Source of the DNA: Prionace glauca
Taxonomy: Eukaryota > Chordata > Chondrichthyes > Carcharhiniformes > Carcharhinidae
Assembly: GCA_037974335.1 (NCBI GenBank)
Contig: CM075761.1
Location: forward strand, 12,327,543-12,391,542
DNA length: 64,000 nt
Direction: 5' to 3'
The notes beneath the pieces were generated by a model. The model was not told the DNA's origin, did no database searches, and saw only the letters and a list, made by a program, of their open reading frames with translations. The position numbers and the translations under genes are program-made. Within the stretch, counting starts at the first letter, position 1; each line of letters begins with the position of its first letter. Shown piece after piece: positions 9,788-20,205 of this stretch.

Positions 9788-11171
9788 TATGTACCTGGAT
9801 TTCAGAAAGGCCTTTGACAAGATCCCCCATGGGAGGTTAGTTAGGAAGGTTCAGTCGCTAGGTAGACATGGGGAGGTTGTACATTGGATTAGACACTGGC
9901 TCAATGGAAGAAGCCAGCTAGTGGTAGTGGAGGATTGCTTCTCTGAGTGGAGGCCTGTGTCGAGTGGTGTGCCGCAGGGATCAGTGTTGGGTCCATTGTT
10001 GTTTGTCATCTATATCAATGATCTGGATGATAATGTGGCCAGTTGGATCAGCAAATTTGCTGATACAAAGATTGGAGGTGTAGTGGACAGTGAGAAAGGT
10101 TTTCAAAGCTTGCAGAGGGATTTGGACCAACGAGAAAAATGGGCTGAAAAATGGCAAATGGAATTTAACGCAGGCAATTGTGAGGTATTGCACTTGGGAA
10201 GGACAAACCAAAGTAGAATGCACAGGGTAAAAGTTAGGACTCTGAAGAGTGCAGTTGAACAGAGGGATCTGGGAATACAGGTGCAGAATTCCCTAAAAGT
10301 GACATCACAGGTGGATAGGGTCATAAAGAATGCTTTTGGTACATTGGCCTTCATAAATCGGAGTATCGAGTATAAAAGTTGTAGTGTTGTGGTAAGGTTA
10401 TATAAGACATTGATGAGGCTGAATTTAGAATATTGTGTGCAGTTTTGGTTACCTAATTACAGGAAGGATGTAAATAAGGTTGAAAGAGTGCAGAGAAGAT
10501 TTACAAGGATGTTGCCAGGACTTGAGAAGCTGAGTTACAGAGAGAGATTGAATAGGTTAGGACTTTATTCCCTGGAGCACAGAAGATGAGGGGAGATTTG
10601 ATAGCAGTGTGTAAGATTTTGATGGGTATAGATAGAGTGAATGCAAGCAGGCTTTTTCCACTGAAGCTTGGGGAGAGAAAAAAAAAACAGGGGGCATGGG
10701 TTAAGGATGAAAGGGAAAAAGTTTAAAGGGAATATTGGGTATGGGGGGGGGGGAGCTTCTTCACTCAAGTGGTGGGAGTGTGGAATGTGCTGCCAGATAA
10801 AGTGGTAAATGTGGGGTCACTTTTAACATTTAAGAAAAACTTGGACGGGTTCATGGATGTGGAGGAAGATGGTTCAAGGGCAGGTCAGTGGGACTAGGCA
10901 AAAAATTGTTTGGCACAGAGAAGAAGGGTCAAACGACCTGTTTCTGAGCTGTAATTTTCTATGGTTCTATGGTTCTATATGGGCAACCCGACTTCCCCAC
11001 TTGTCAGTGACTTCCTCCTGATCACTGAATCTCCCTCACGAGAAACTACCTACTCCCCAAAAATCTGCCCATATCATATTCTCTTGGACGCAAATCTCTG
11101 ACTCACCCAGTTACTCACCAATCCGATCTGACGCAGTTACCTCCTTATACACTGAGGCAACACCCATCCCA

Positions 11172-11173
<2 letters not shown>

Positions 11174-11216
<43 letters not shown>
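11174..11216. repeat. (CA)n microsatellite
   Basis: About twenty consecutive CA units. Confidence 0.95.
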
Positions 11217-11560
11217 GCTCTGACTGCACCAGGATCAAATCACACTTCACGGAGAGAGAACTCTACCCATCTACATGCTCACTAATTGGCACCTCGACAC
11301 CCTGTCCAGCTGCAATCTCACCATCAGCCATCCTTCATATCCGACACATTCAAACTCCGGATAGTACTCATTCTGCCCTGTCACTTCTTCACTAACATTC
11401 ACTCACTCACTAACATTCCCACTGGACATTAAAACTTGTCAGATAGCAGCACATTTGACAGTTCAATCGTAGACTTATTCACTTTGAAATTCATTGTAAA
11501 CACCTAAATCACTGTGATCTGTCAATGTAATTATGGGTAATGTTAAAAAAGTAATTATTG
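11217..11560. other. Single-copy stretch with a 48-bp segment shared with 9371-9418
   Basis: Only the segment 11346-11393 attracts notice: it repeats the leader of the CR1-B insertion at 9353 with about 85% identity. The rest holds nothing recognised. Confidence 0.45.
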
Positions 11561-11562
11561 CG

Positions 11563-11680
11563 TCTAGAACATAGAACATTACAGCACAGCACAGACCCTT
11601 CGGCCATCAATGTTGTGCCGAATGATGTCCAATCCCAAGATAAATTTATCCCATTCCCTTCTGGTTTCATGAAGGTGCTT
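11563..11680 (-). mobile_element. CR1-A 3' tail fragment
   Basis: The plus strand reads GAACATAGAACATTACAGCA, then 'cttcggccatcaatgttgtgccg', which is the complement of the A-type tail; the element stops about 115 bases in. Confidence 0.75.
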
Positions 11681-11846
11681 TGAAACAATTGCTTGTAACT
11701 ATTTGCCCTGTTAAGTGTCCCATGTAACTGTAACTCAGTTGAACATGTTTTTATTGGCCATCATCAAATTGACAATTTTCAGTTTCGTTAATCAATTATA
11801 TTTTATAATTATTCTGTGGCAAAATGCTGTGGCTAGTTTAACCCAC

Positions 11847-12338
11847 ATTACAAGAAGGATGTAGAGGCTTTGGAGAGGGTGCAGAGGAGGTTTACCAGGA
11901 TGTTGCCTGGTATGGAGGGGAGATCCTATGAGGAGAAATTGAGAGATTTGGGGTTGTTTTCGTTGGAAAGAAGGCGGCTAAGAGGGGATCTCATTGAAAC
12001 ATATAAGATGATTAGAGGTTTAGACAGGGTAGATAGTGATAGCCTTTTTCCTAGGATGGAGAAAGCTAGCACGAGGGGGCACGATTTTAAATTAAGGGGG
12101 GTAGTTATAGGACAGATGTCAGGGGTAGGTTCTTTACCCAGAGGGTGGTGAGGGACTGGAATGCCCTGCCAGCTGCAGTTGTAAATGCACCTAGTTTGGG
12201 GGCGTTTAAAAGATCGGTGGATAGGTTTATGGATGAAAAGGGATTGGTTTAGGCTAGTGGGTCATTGTTTTGTAACTGGTCGGCGCAACATCGTGGGCCG
12301 AAGGGCCTGTTCTGCGCTGTAATGTTCTATGTTCTATG
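11847..12338 (+). mobile_element. CR1-A LINE 3' end, reference copy for the edited neighbour
   Basis: It encodes the ORF C-terminus (MERVQRRFTRMLPGMEGRSYEEKLRDLGLF..., then LFPRMEKASTRGHDF; a one-base change shifts the frame near 12105) and the A tail ending in TTCTATGTTCTATG. It is the nearest unedited relative of 12600-13055. Confidence 0.9.
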
Positions 12339-12394
12339 CTCAGAGACAGAGGTACCCCCACATCCCATCCACCCCCCACATCACCCCCCCAAGG

Positions 12395-12542
12395 GGGATA
12401 GTTTTGGGGAGTACTGTGGATAAGTTTATGGATGAAAAGGGATTGGTTTAGGCTAGTGGGTCATTGTTTTGTAACTGGTCGGCGCAACATCGTGGGCCGA
12501 AGGGCCTGTTCTGCGCTGTAATGTTCTATGTTCTATGTTCTA
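12395..12542 (+). mobile_element. CR1-A 3' tail fragment
   Basis: The last ~140 bases of the same family, from GGATAAGTTTATGGATGAAA to the TTCTATG repeats. It is the middle of three CR1-A ends lying in a row in one orientation. Confidence 0.85.
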
Positions 12543-12599
12543 CCTGTCTCTCTCTGTCTGTGTGGAGGGGAGTGGGGGTGGATTTGGCGGGTGTCTGGT

Positions 12600-13055
12600 T
12601 TGTTGCCTGGTGTGGATGGGAGGTCCTGTGGGGGGGGACTGGGGGGTTTGGGGTTGTTTTCGCTGGAGGGGGGGCGGCTGGGAGGGGATCTCGTTGAGGC
12701 ATGTGGGATGATTGGAGGTTTGGACGGGGTGGATGGTGATGGCCTTTTTCCTAGGATGGAGAAAGCTAGCACGAGGGGGCACGACTTTAAATTAAGGGGG
12801 GGTAGTTATAGGACAGATGTCAGGGGTAGGTTCTTTACCCAGAGGGTGGTGAGGGACTGGAATGCCCTGCCTGCTGCAGTTGTAAATGCGCCTAGTTTGG
12901 GGGCGTTTAAGAAATCTGTGGATAGGTTTATGGACGAAAAGGGATTGGTTTAAGCTAGTGGGTCATTGTTTTGTAACTGGTCGGCGCAACATCGTGGGCC
13001 GAAGGGCCTGTTCTGCGCTGTAATGTTCTATGTTCTATTCTATGTTCCATGTTCT
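12600..13055 (+). mobile_element. CR1-A 3' end with an A-to-G hypermutated 5' part
   Basis: From about 12743 to 13055 this copy matches 11847-12338 with only scattered differences. From 12611 to 12742 it carries about 28 A-to-G replacements on the sense strand and one G-to-T; two further differences (T-to-C) are shared with the copy at 58641 and so are ancestral. The changes turn GAGGAGAGACTGAGAG-like sequence into G runs. The ORF frame stays open through the altered part. See the finding on RNA editing. Confidence 0.85.
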
Positions 13056-14010
13056 TTCCAAAACTAGAAGCAATATTTCACATTAAACCAGCACATCTGT
13101 TGTCTCTCAGACGTAATATTTGTGAATATTCAACAATGAGAAAATTTATTTTGCTATTTTATTTCTTCTGCTGCATTTGCTCATGATACACATCGTTATT
13201 TCACCGAGCATTTGAGAGCAATCCCAAATTCACAATTAATTATAAAGGTTTTTATCTTTATTTTTGTTCACACGCCGAAGTAGCCATATTTCTAAGTACT
13301 GCAGAGAACCTTTCATTTCCTGAAAAAAAAACAACTCTCCTCCTATGTCTGTAACCTTGTCCACTGTTCTTCGAAATCTATATTAACAATTACATGCAGC
13401 TGAGAGCATCAATTCAATAAGGCAGCTAAAATGTATAACTGAATTTCACCGTGTATACTTATAGTTCCAAATTAAGAGTTTTCCCAAACTTTGTTTGCTT
13501 TTTGGTCTCTTACAAATACGCATTAATTAGTTCAATGATCGTATTACCAACTGTGCCTGCCTAACCAAGGTCTTACATAATACGGTGGCGCCACTGAATT
13601 CCTCTCACCCAATGTGCATTCACAGGAAAGTATCCAAGTGGCTTTCTCTACCATCCCTACCCTCCTGCTCACGTTCCCACAAAACGTTGCCATGGAATTG
13701 CATGAAATGTTTCCTTGATGTTTCCTCGCCTCAATGTGAAGCATCAATTAATTTGTATTTTTGTTTTAAATTTAGTGCATCTCAATTTGGTCTTCTCTAG
13801 AACATGGTGACCAGGCAAAGACTGTGTGACTGTTCACAATGGAACAGCATTCTCTCAGTCCATGAAGTGAAATTGGATTTTGCCATTTTAATTCAGCAAC
13901 ATCTTTTCAGTTCTCACGTTTCTGTACGAATGTTGCAGTGGAGGCCGGCGCAATGATGAAAACAATAGCATATCTTGAGATTTAACATTGCGTTCAGCAA
14001 CTGTAATAAA
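13056..14010. other. No recognised feature
   Basis: About 950 bases of apparently single-copy, AT-rich sequence without coding signal or repeat that I know. Confidence 0.4.
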
Positions 14011-14011
14011 G

Positions 14012-14505
14012 TCATAGAGTCATAGAGGCTTACAGCATGGAAACAGGCCCTTCAGCCCAACTTGTCAATACCGCCCTTTATTTCCAAAAACCCCTAAGCT
14101 GATCCAAATTGCCGCATTTCTCTCATGTCCCTTTATACCGATCGTACCCATGTAACTGTCTAAATGATTTTCAAATTAAAAGATTGTACCCGCCTCTTCT
14201 ACTACCTCTGTCAGCTTGGTCCAGATACTCACCCCCCACTATGTGAAGTAAAATGCCCCTCTGGACACTTTTGTATCTCTCCCCTCTCAGCGAAAACTTA
14301 TGCCCTCTACTTTTAGACTTTTGGGAAAAGATGTTGACTATCTTGCTGATCTGAGCCCCTCATTATTTTGTAGAACTCTATAAAATCACCCCTCAGCCTC
14401 CGACGCTCTAGAGAAAAAGTCCCAGTCTATCCAACCTCTCCTTATAACTCAATCCATCAAGTCCTGGTGGCAACCTAGTAAATGTTTTCGTTTCCTACCC
14501 TTATG
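14012..14505 (-). mobile_element. CR1-D LINE 3' fragment
   Basis: The plus strand starts with GTCATAGAGTCATAGAGGCT, the complement of the D tail, and continues through the C-terminal ORF region ('cctggacacttttgtatctctcccctctcag', then the LFSLE-equivalent near 14400). It is truncated at about 490 bases. Confidence 0.85.
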
Positions 14506-15369
14506 TGTTGTTCCAGTTCTTATTTGAAATGGTTACCACCCCATACGCTTTCTGCTCCGACAATGATATGTGTCATCTTTAACAAACAATACACGCCTGA
14601 ATGTTCACAAAATTCAAAGGGGTGGAAAGAAAGACTGAAATCCTTAGATTCTCCGTGAAATTACATTTGAGTGCATTGAATGACAGGGAGGTATACCCCC
14701 AGGGGTATGGGGGGCGGTGATGTCGGGGGGGTGGGTGGGTGGGGGTGAGGGGGAAGGGTGCTTAAAGAAGACATCCTTGAAATGGGAAGCTTCGAGCAAC
14801 TACATTACAGCAGTAAAATTGTAAGTTTAAATGAACAAAACTTGTTTACTTCACAATCTCACTGTTAACACAATTGTCTTTGCACACGGCGCATTATCAA
14901 TGTGTATTCATATATTCCTAAAATTGTTAATTATAAGTAATTCCTTGAGGACAAGTTCTATATTGTGGGTATATGATGCATGCAATTCAGATTTATCCAT
15001 TTAGATATGTGTCCATGGAACTGCACGCACAGTACCTCCAATACTGCATTTAAAATATCATTGACTTGCCAGAACAATCATTCTGTTGCTGTTTCTGTGT
15101 ATTTACCAATACAGACTTTTTCTTTGCTATACAAAAATCTGTCCTAATGTCAAAATTATCCTTCATCTTCCTTCTGCTACACCCTTCTGCTTCCAGAAAT
15201 CCCAGACCCAACTCATTTCCAACTGTGTTCAGTTCTGTAGAACCATACAATATCTACAGTGCACATGGAGGTCACTCCGTTTGTCAACACCGATTGTTGG
15301 AAAGGACACTGGACCCAGGCTCTCCTGCTGCCCCACCACCGGAACTCAGCTCTTGAACCCTGGGTAATT
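14506..15369. other. Mostly unrecognised; G-rich patch at 14696-14765
   Basis: The patch has runs GGGGGGCGG, GGGGGGGTGGGTGGG and GGGGGTGAGGGGG, a sequence type able to form G-quadruplexes. The remainder is AT-rich with no supported gene. Confidence 0.4.
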
Positions 15370-15490
15370 TACCTAGCCTACGCATCTTGGGACGCTAAAC
15401 AGCAATTTAGCATGGCGAAATAGCCTAACCTGCACATCTTTGGGCAGTAATGGACAATTTACTGTCGCCAATCCACCGATTGACCTCATT
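15370..15490 (-). mobile_element. Degenerate SINE fragment
   Basis: 'gacgctaaacagcaatttagcatgg' and 'cctgcacatctttgggcagtaa' match the middle of the tRNA-SINE body in minus orientation; head and tail are missing. Confidence 0.45.
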
Positions 15491-15507
15491 TCCAGACAGG
15501 CACGGGG

Positions 15508-15850
15508 CGGCACGGTAGCACAGTGGTTAGCACTGCTGCTTCACAGCTCCAGGGTCCTGGGTTCGATTCCCGGCTCGGGTCACTGCCTGTGTGGAGTTTG
15601 CACATTCTCCTCGTGTCTGCGTGGGTTTTCTCCGGGTGCTCCGGTTTCCTCCCACAGTCCAAAGATGTGCGGGTTAGGTTCATTGGCTATGCTAAAATTG
15701 CCCCTTAGTGTCCTGGGATGTGTAGGTTAGAGGGATTAGCAGGTAAATGTGTAGGGATATGGGGATAGGGTCTGGGTGGGATTGTGTTCGGTGCAGACTC
15801 GATGGGCCGAAGGGCCTGTTTCTGCACTGTAGGGTTCTAGGGTTCTATGT
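15508..15850 (+). mobile_element. Full-length tRNA-derived SINE
   Basis: A complete copy. The A box lies in GTAGCACAGTGGTTAGCACT (15524-15543) and the B box in GGTTCGATTCC (15560-15570), both RNA polymerase III internal promoter elements. The conserved central body follows (TCCTCCCACAGTCCAAAGAT), then a tail with GGGCCGAAGGGCCTGTTTCT and GGGTTCTAGGGTTCTATG. The tail shares its hairpin-like core with CR1 3' ends, the usual sign that such SINEs borrow LINE enzymes. Confidence 0.92.
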
Positions 15851-15879
15851 AAGGCAGGGGAAAAGTATTATGACCAATT

Positions 15880-16080
15880 CAGCTAACCTGTACACCCTCG
15901 GAGATTAAGGGGTCATTTAGTCCGACCAATCCACATTACCCACAGCTTTAGACACTAAGGGGCAATTTAGCAAGGTCGATCCACCTACCCTCCACAGTTT
16001 GGAACGGTGTGAGAAAACCAGATAATCCGGAGGTAACCCCCGCAGACACGGGGAGTGTGAAAACTTCACACAGACAGTTT
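15880..16080 (-). mobile_element. Degenerate SINE fragment
   Basis: The plus strand has 'acactaaggggcaatttagcaaggtcgatccacctac' and 'cacggggagtgtgaaaacttcacacagacag', the minus-strand body of the tRNA-SINE with many changes. Confidence 0.6.
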
Positions 16081-16242
16081 TTGTACCAAGATCCCTCATG
16101 TTGTAACCGGTGCATGTACTGATAATGGAGGTTACTGATTCACCGATCAGAAAGGCTTGGGTGGAAAAAGAGAGAAGGGTGGGAGGTGAGCTGTTGGAAG
16201 AATTCCGCATTATTTATAAAATTATCGAGAAGCAATTTCTAC

Positions 16243-18654
16243 TTAGAACATAGAACATAGAACATTACAGCACAAACAGGCCCTTCGGCCCTCGAGTTGC
16301 GCCGATCGCATCAACCCCACCAATCTATAGACCTATCTATAACCCCCAATCCCATTAAACCCCATATACTCATCCAGAAGTCTTTTAAAAGACCCCAGCG
16401 AGTTCGCCTCCACCACCGACGACGGCAGCCGATTCCAATCACTCACTACCCTCTGAGTGAAAAACTTACCCCTAACATCACCTCTGTACTTCCCTCCCCG
16501 CACCTTAAATCTGTGTCCTCTCGTAGCGACCATTTCAACCCGGGGAAATAGCCTCTGAGAGTCCACCCTATCTATTCCTCTCAACATTTTATAAACTTCT
16601 ATCAGGTCGCCTCTCAACCTTTGCCTCTCCAGGGAAAAGAGTCCCAGCTCCCTCAACCTATCTTCATAAGGCATGCCTCCCAGTCCAGGCAACATCCTTG
16701 TAAATCTCCTCTGCACCCTTTCAATAGCTTCTACGTCTTTCCTATAGTGAGGCGACCAGAACTGCGCACAGTACTCCAAATGAGGCCTGACGAGGGTCCT
16801 GTAAAGTTGCAGCATTACCTCCCGACTCCTAACATCAATCCCTCGATTAATGAAGGCCAGTACACCATACGCCTTCTTGACCACCTCCTCCACCTGCGAG
16901 GCCGATTTAAGAGTCCTGTGAACCCGGACCCCGAGATCCTTCTGCTCTTCAACGCTACTAAGACCCCTGCCCTTAATAGTGTACTCGTTCATCCCGTTGG
17001 TTCTGCCGAAATGGACTACTACACATTTATCCGCGTTGAAGTCCATCTGCCACTTCTCCGCCCATTCCTGCATCCTATCTATGTCCTGCTGCAACTTTTG
17101 ACATCCTTCCAGACCATCCACAACACTGCCGACCTTCGTGTCATCAGCGAATTTGCTAACCCATCCCTCCACTTCCTCATCCAGGTCATTTATGAAAATG
17201 ACAAACAACAAGGGTCCCAGAACAGATCCCTGGGGCACCCCACTGGTGACTGACCTCCATTCCGATAAAGACCCATCCACAACCACTCTCTGCCTTCTGC
17301 AGGCAAGCCAGTTCTGGATCCACAAGGCCAAAGGCCCTTGGATCCCATGCCCTCTCACCTTCTCAAGAAGTCTTGCATGGGGGACCTTATCAAAAGCCTT
17401 GCTGAAGTCCATGTACACTACGTCCACGGCACTTCCTTCGTCAATGTGTTCAGTCACATTATCGAAGAACTCAACTAGGCTCGTAAGGCACGACCTGCCC
17501 TTGACAAATCCATGCTGACTATTCCTGATCATGTCAAACCTCTCCAAATGCTCGTAAATCTTGTCCCTCAGAAGCCTCTCCATCAGCTTACCAACCACTG
17601 AGGTCAGAATCACCGGGCGGTAATTTCCCGGGCTATCTCTGTTCCCTTTCTTGAAAATAGGGACTACATCCGCAATCCTCCAATCTTCCGGAACCTCTCC
17701 CGTCTCCATTGACGACGCAAAGATCATCGCCAAGGGCTCTGCAATCACTTCCCTGGCCTCCCACAGTATCCTGGGGTACATCCCATCTGGTCCCGGCGAC
17801 TTATCTACCTTGATAGAATTCAAAAGTTCTAACACATCCTCCTCTTTAATGTCCACGTACTCAATCTTTTCCACCTGCTGCAAGTCCATAGCAAGATCTC
17901 CCAAATCAGCTTCCACTGTGAATACTGATGCAAAGTACTCATTAAGCACCTCCGCCATTTCTTCTGGTTCTACACAGACCTTTCCCCCTTCATCTTTTAT
18001 AGGTCCTATCCTTTCCCTTCTCACCCTTTTACCTTTCACATACTTATAGAAGGCCTTGGGATTTTCTTTAATCTTACCCGCCAAGGTCTTCTCATGACCC
18101 CTTCTGGCTCTCCTAATTTCCCTTTTAACCTCCTTTCTACAGTCCTTATATTCTTCAAGATCCTTAACCTCTCCGAGTTCCCTGAACCTTTTGTATACCT
18201 TCCTTTTCCTCCTGACTAGGTTCAACACAGCCTTCGTGCACCACGGTTCCCGCGACCTACCAAAACCCCCTTGCCTTATCGGAACATTGTCATGCAGAGC
18301 GCCAGACAAACATTCCTTGAATATCCGCCACCTTCCTTCGGTACTCTTCCCTAAGAATGCCTCCTTCCAGTTTATTTGTCCAAGTAACTTCCTGACTTCT
18401 TCGTATCTCCCCTTACTCCAGACAAACACCTTCCTAGCCTGTCTGATCCTATCTCGTTCCAATGCAATTGTGAAGGAGATAGAATTATGATCACCATTCC
18501 CAAGATGCTCTCCTACCGAGAGATCCATCACCTGCCCTGGTTCATTCGCCAGTACCAGGTCAAGTACTGCCTCACCCCTCGTAGGCTTGTCCACATACTG
18601 TGTCAGGAAACTTGTTCGCAGACCAAGCTTTGTGGAACATGGCCATTCGCAATT
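16243..18654 (-). mobile_element. Long, young CR1-A2 LINE copy
   Basis: It runs from the 3' tail (GAACATAGAACATAGAACAT on plus, 16243) into the endonuclease-RT ORF. The copy is truncated within the endonuclease domain but its frame is open for about 770 codons, which is rare among the CR1 copies here and implies recent activity. Near-identical ends occur at 63550-64000 and, slightly more diverged, at 31590-32290. Confidence 0.93.
16333..18654 (-). CDS. CR1 ORF2 fragment: endonuclease C-terminus plus reverse transcriptase
   Basis: The open frame encodes the end of an apurinic-type endonuclease (TRGEAVLDLVLANE, then GNGDHNSI holding the conserved Asp-His pair), a basic linker rich in Arg and Lys, and a full CR1 reverse transcriptase. 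RT motifs in order are SPGPDGMYPRIL (~265), NYRPVILTSVVGK (~327), YMDFSKAFDKVPH (~400), [13 protein letters not shown] (~465) and the catalytic FADDTKVG (~487, numbering from the GTG at 18594). The C-terminal domain has LEYCAQFWSPHYRKD and VQRRFTRMLPGLGG, as in chicken CR1. The N-terminal part of the endonuclease is lost by 5' truncation; a TAG lies just upstream (18655-18657), so no functional start exists. The protein would copy its own RNA at a nicked target, but this copy is not expected to move. Confidence 0.92.
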   Translation of the reverse strand, partial: NCEWPCSTKLGLRTSFLTQYVDKPTRGEAVLDLVLANEPGQVMDLSVGEHLGNGDHNSISFTIALERDRIRQARKVFVWSKGRYEEVRKLLGQINWKEAFLGKSTEGRWRIFKECLSGALHDNVPIRQGGFGRSREPWCTKAVLNLVRRKRKVYKRFRELGEVKDLEEYKDCRKEVKREIRRARRGHEKTLAGKIKENPKAFYKYVKGKRVRRERIGPIKDEGGKVCVEPEEMAEVLNEYFASVFTVEADLGDLAMDLQQVEKIEYVDIKEEDVLELLNSIKVDKSPGPDGMYPRILWEAREVIAEPLAMIFASSMETGEVPEDWRIADVVPIFKKGNRDSPGNYRPVILTSVVGKLMERLLRDKIYEHLERFDMIRNSQHGFVKGRSCLTSLVEFFDNVTEHIDEGSAVDVVYMDFSKAFDKVPHARLLEKVRGHGIQGPLALWIQNWLACRRQRVVVDGSLSEWRSVTSGVPQGSVLGPLLFVIFINDLDEEVEGWVSKFADDTKVGSVVDGLEGCQKLQQDIDRMQEWAEKWQMDFNADKCVVVHFGRTNGMNEYTIKGRGLSSVEEQKDLGVRVHRTLKSASQVEEVVKKAYGVLAFINRGIDVRSREVMLQLYRTLVRPHLEYCAQFWSPHYRKDVEAIERVQRRFTRMLPGLGGMPYEDRLRELGLFSLERQRLRGDLIEVYKMLRGIDRVDSQRLFPRVEMVATRGHRFKVRGGKYRGDVRGKFFTQRVVSDWNRLPSSVVEANSLGSFKRLLDEYMGFNGIGGYR

Positions 18655-19811
18655 CTAGTGCAATAAAAACAAGAGGCATTTTTAGGGCAGTTGTAGAAGA
18701 TGGAACTTAATCTGTACGTGGAATACTTGAAGCCAAAAACTCAGCTGCTGTTTAGGAGGGTTGGATATTGGAATCATCGAAGCTGATGTTGCCCTTGGTA
18801 GATGGAATAAATGGTGCAAATCGGGAGTGGAGTTCTCATTGTGGATTTCACCTGGCGGCGTTAATGGCATTTTCCTTAGTTGTTTAGTCGTATAAAGCGT
18901 CCATCGGAGGTTCCCAGTGAAATTATTGTGACTTTCAGAAAAAACAAAAGCAAGCAAAGCTTCGAAAAGGAATCGAGTTTTGGTAATTGAAAATATAAGT
19001 GTCTTCTATAATTATTTATTGGCAGAACTGAAGATGAATTGAATGCCCAATTATGTACCTCGTTGACCTTATGAATGATTGCAAATATTTGACGTCGGTT
19101 GAGATGAAGTGCGTCAAATCTTGAAGGTTTGCTTGTACAAGGGACAGAATGTTGTAGCAAAGAAATACACTGACCTCGGCATGTGATTAACGTAATTAAA
19201 CCCACACAGCAGCAAGAAAAAATTCTGTTGATTTATTTTACGAAGAAGTTTGAAAAACAAATGCAGCGACTGGCGGATATTGTGGCCGTGATTGTTTTGA
19301 ACATGTTCTTAAAGCGAATAATGTTTCTCTTGATAATTGCTCTCTTGTGGTTTCCTGTTTATTGGAGGGAAGGTGCATACATAACTTTCTGCAAAAAGAC
19401 ATGTAGGCCAATTTCATATTAGAAACACAGAAAAAACAAATGGCAACCCAGATTAGACTGAAGTCAACAGAGTGTGCTCTGGTTTGCATTAACCATTTCT
19501 TTGCCCAGCGGTGTTCATCTACATTCCCTAATCATTTCCTGGACGTCATTATCCTGTTCCGATGCTCAATATAATTTACTAAAGAATCATTTCGTCACAA
19601 GTGGGCTGGGCTACAGTCTTCACAGTAAGTAGCTACAATGCAATACAATGGCGGTAAGGATCCCATGTCAATCAGGGTGACATGGGAATAGTTACACCTC
19701 GAAGATATCTTCCAATTCACAAATTACTGTCACGGATAGCTGTCTATGCATCCTCAAATAAAAGCTTTTGTGCCAATTTTTTCAGTAATATGCGTGTAGG
19801 GCGAATTGTGA
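18655..19811. other. No recognised feature
   Basis: About 1.15 kb of single-copy, AT-rich sequence. A frame near 19183-19422 (+) has a hydrophobic stretch but no family resemblance and no splice context that I could support. Confidence 0.35.
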
Positions 19812-20205
19812 CGTATAGAGGAGTATAAGATAATGAAGGGGATGGATAGGGTAGAGGTAGAGAGAGTCTTCCCGCTTAGAAGGGACAGCAGGACTAGAGG
19901 GCACAGCTTCAAGTTAAGGCGGGGGCGCAGTTTAGAACGGAGTTGAGGAGGGACTTCTTCACTCAAAGGGTGGTGAATCTCTGGAATTCTCTGTCTGTTG
20001 AAGTGGTGGAGGCTACTTCGCTAAATATTTTTAAGACACGGGTAGACAGGTTTTTGGTAGGCAAGGGAATTAAGGGTTATGGGGAGAAAGCAGGAAAGTG
20101 GAACTGAGCCACTTAGATCAGCCATGATCTTATTGAATGGCGGGGCAGGCTCGAAGGGCTAGATGACCTTCTCCTGCTCCTATTCCTTATGTACTGTTCT
20201 TACGT
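19812..20205 (+). mobile_element. CR1-B LINE 3' fragment
   Basis: Starts in the '...ggagtataagataatgaagggg' codons, passes the GGACTTCTTCACTCAAAGGG region and ends in the B tail at GTACTGTTCTTACG. Confidence 0.88.

Larger units (their letters stand above)
9200..10975 (+). mobile_element. CR1-C LINE copy, 3' two thirds, interrupted by nested insertions
   Basis: Part one (9200-9352) encodes the region before RT motif 3 (QHGFVRGKSCLTNLLEFFEEV). After the insertion (9353-9787) the frame resumes with [37 protein letters not shown] and SKFAD-TKIGG, where one D of the catalytic FADD is missing, then VQRRFTRMLPGLEKLSYRERLNRLG to 10589. The 3' region runs to 10975 and ends in repeats of GGTTCTAT. The RT is therefore inactive. 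This copy is younger than the one at 7735 but older than the A2 copies. Confidence 0.88.

Noticed and set aside
15508-15580. tRNA gene
   Set aside because: The A and B boxes belong to the head of a SINE; the acceptor stem cannot form and the same head recurs in many copies.
16621-18490. Plus-strand open frames across 16621-18490
   Set aside because: They are antisense shadows of the CR1 ORF.
19183-19422. Small hydrophobic open frame on the plus strand
   Set aside because: AT-rich sequence with no conserved motif or start context; likely chance.
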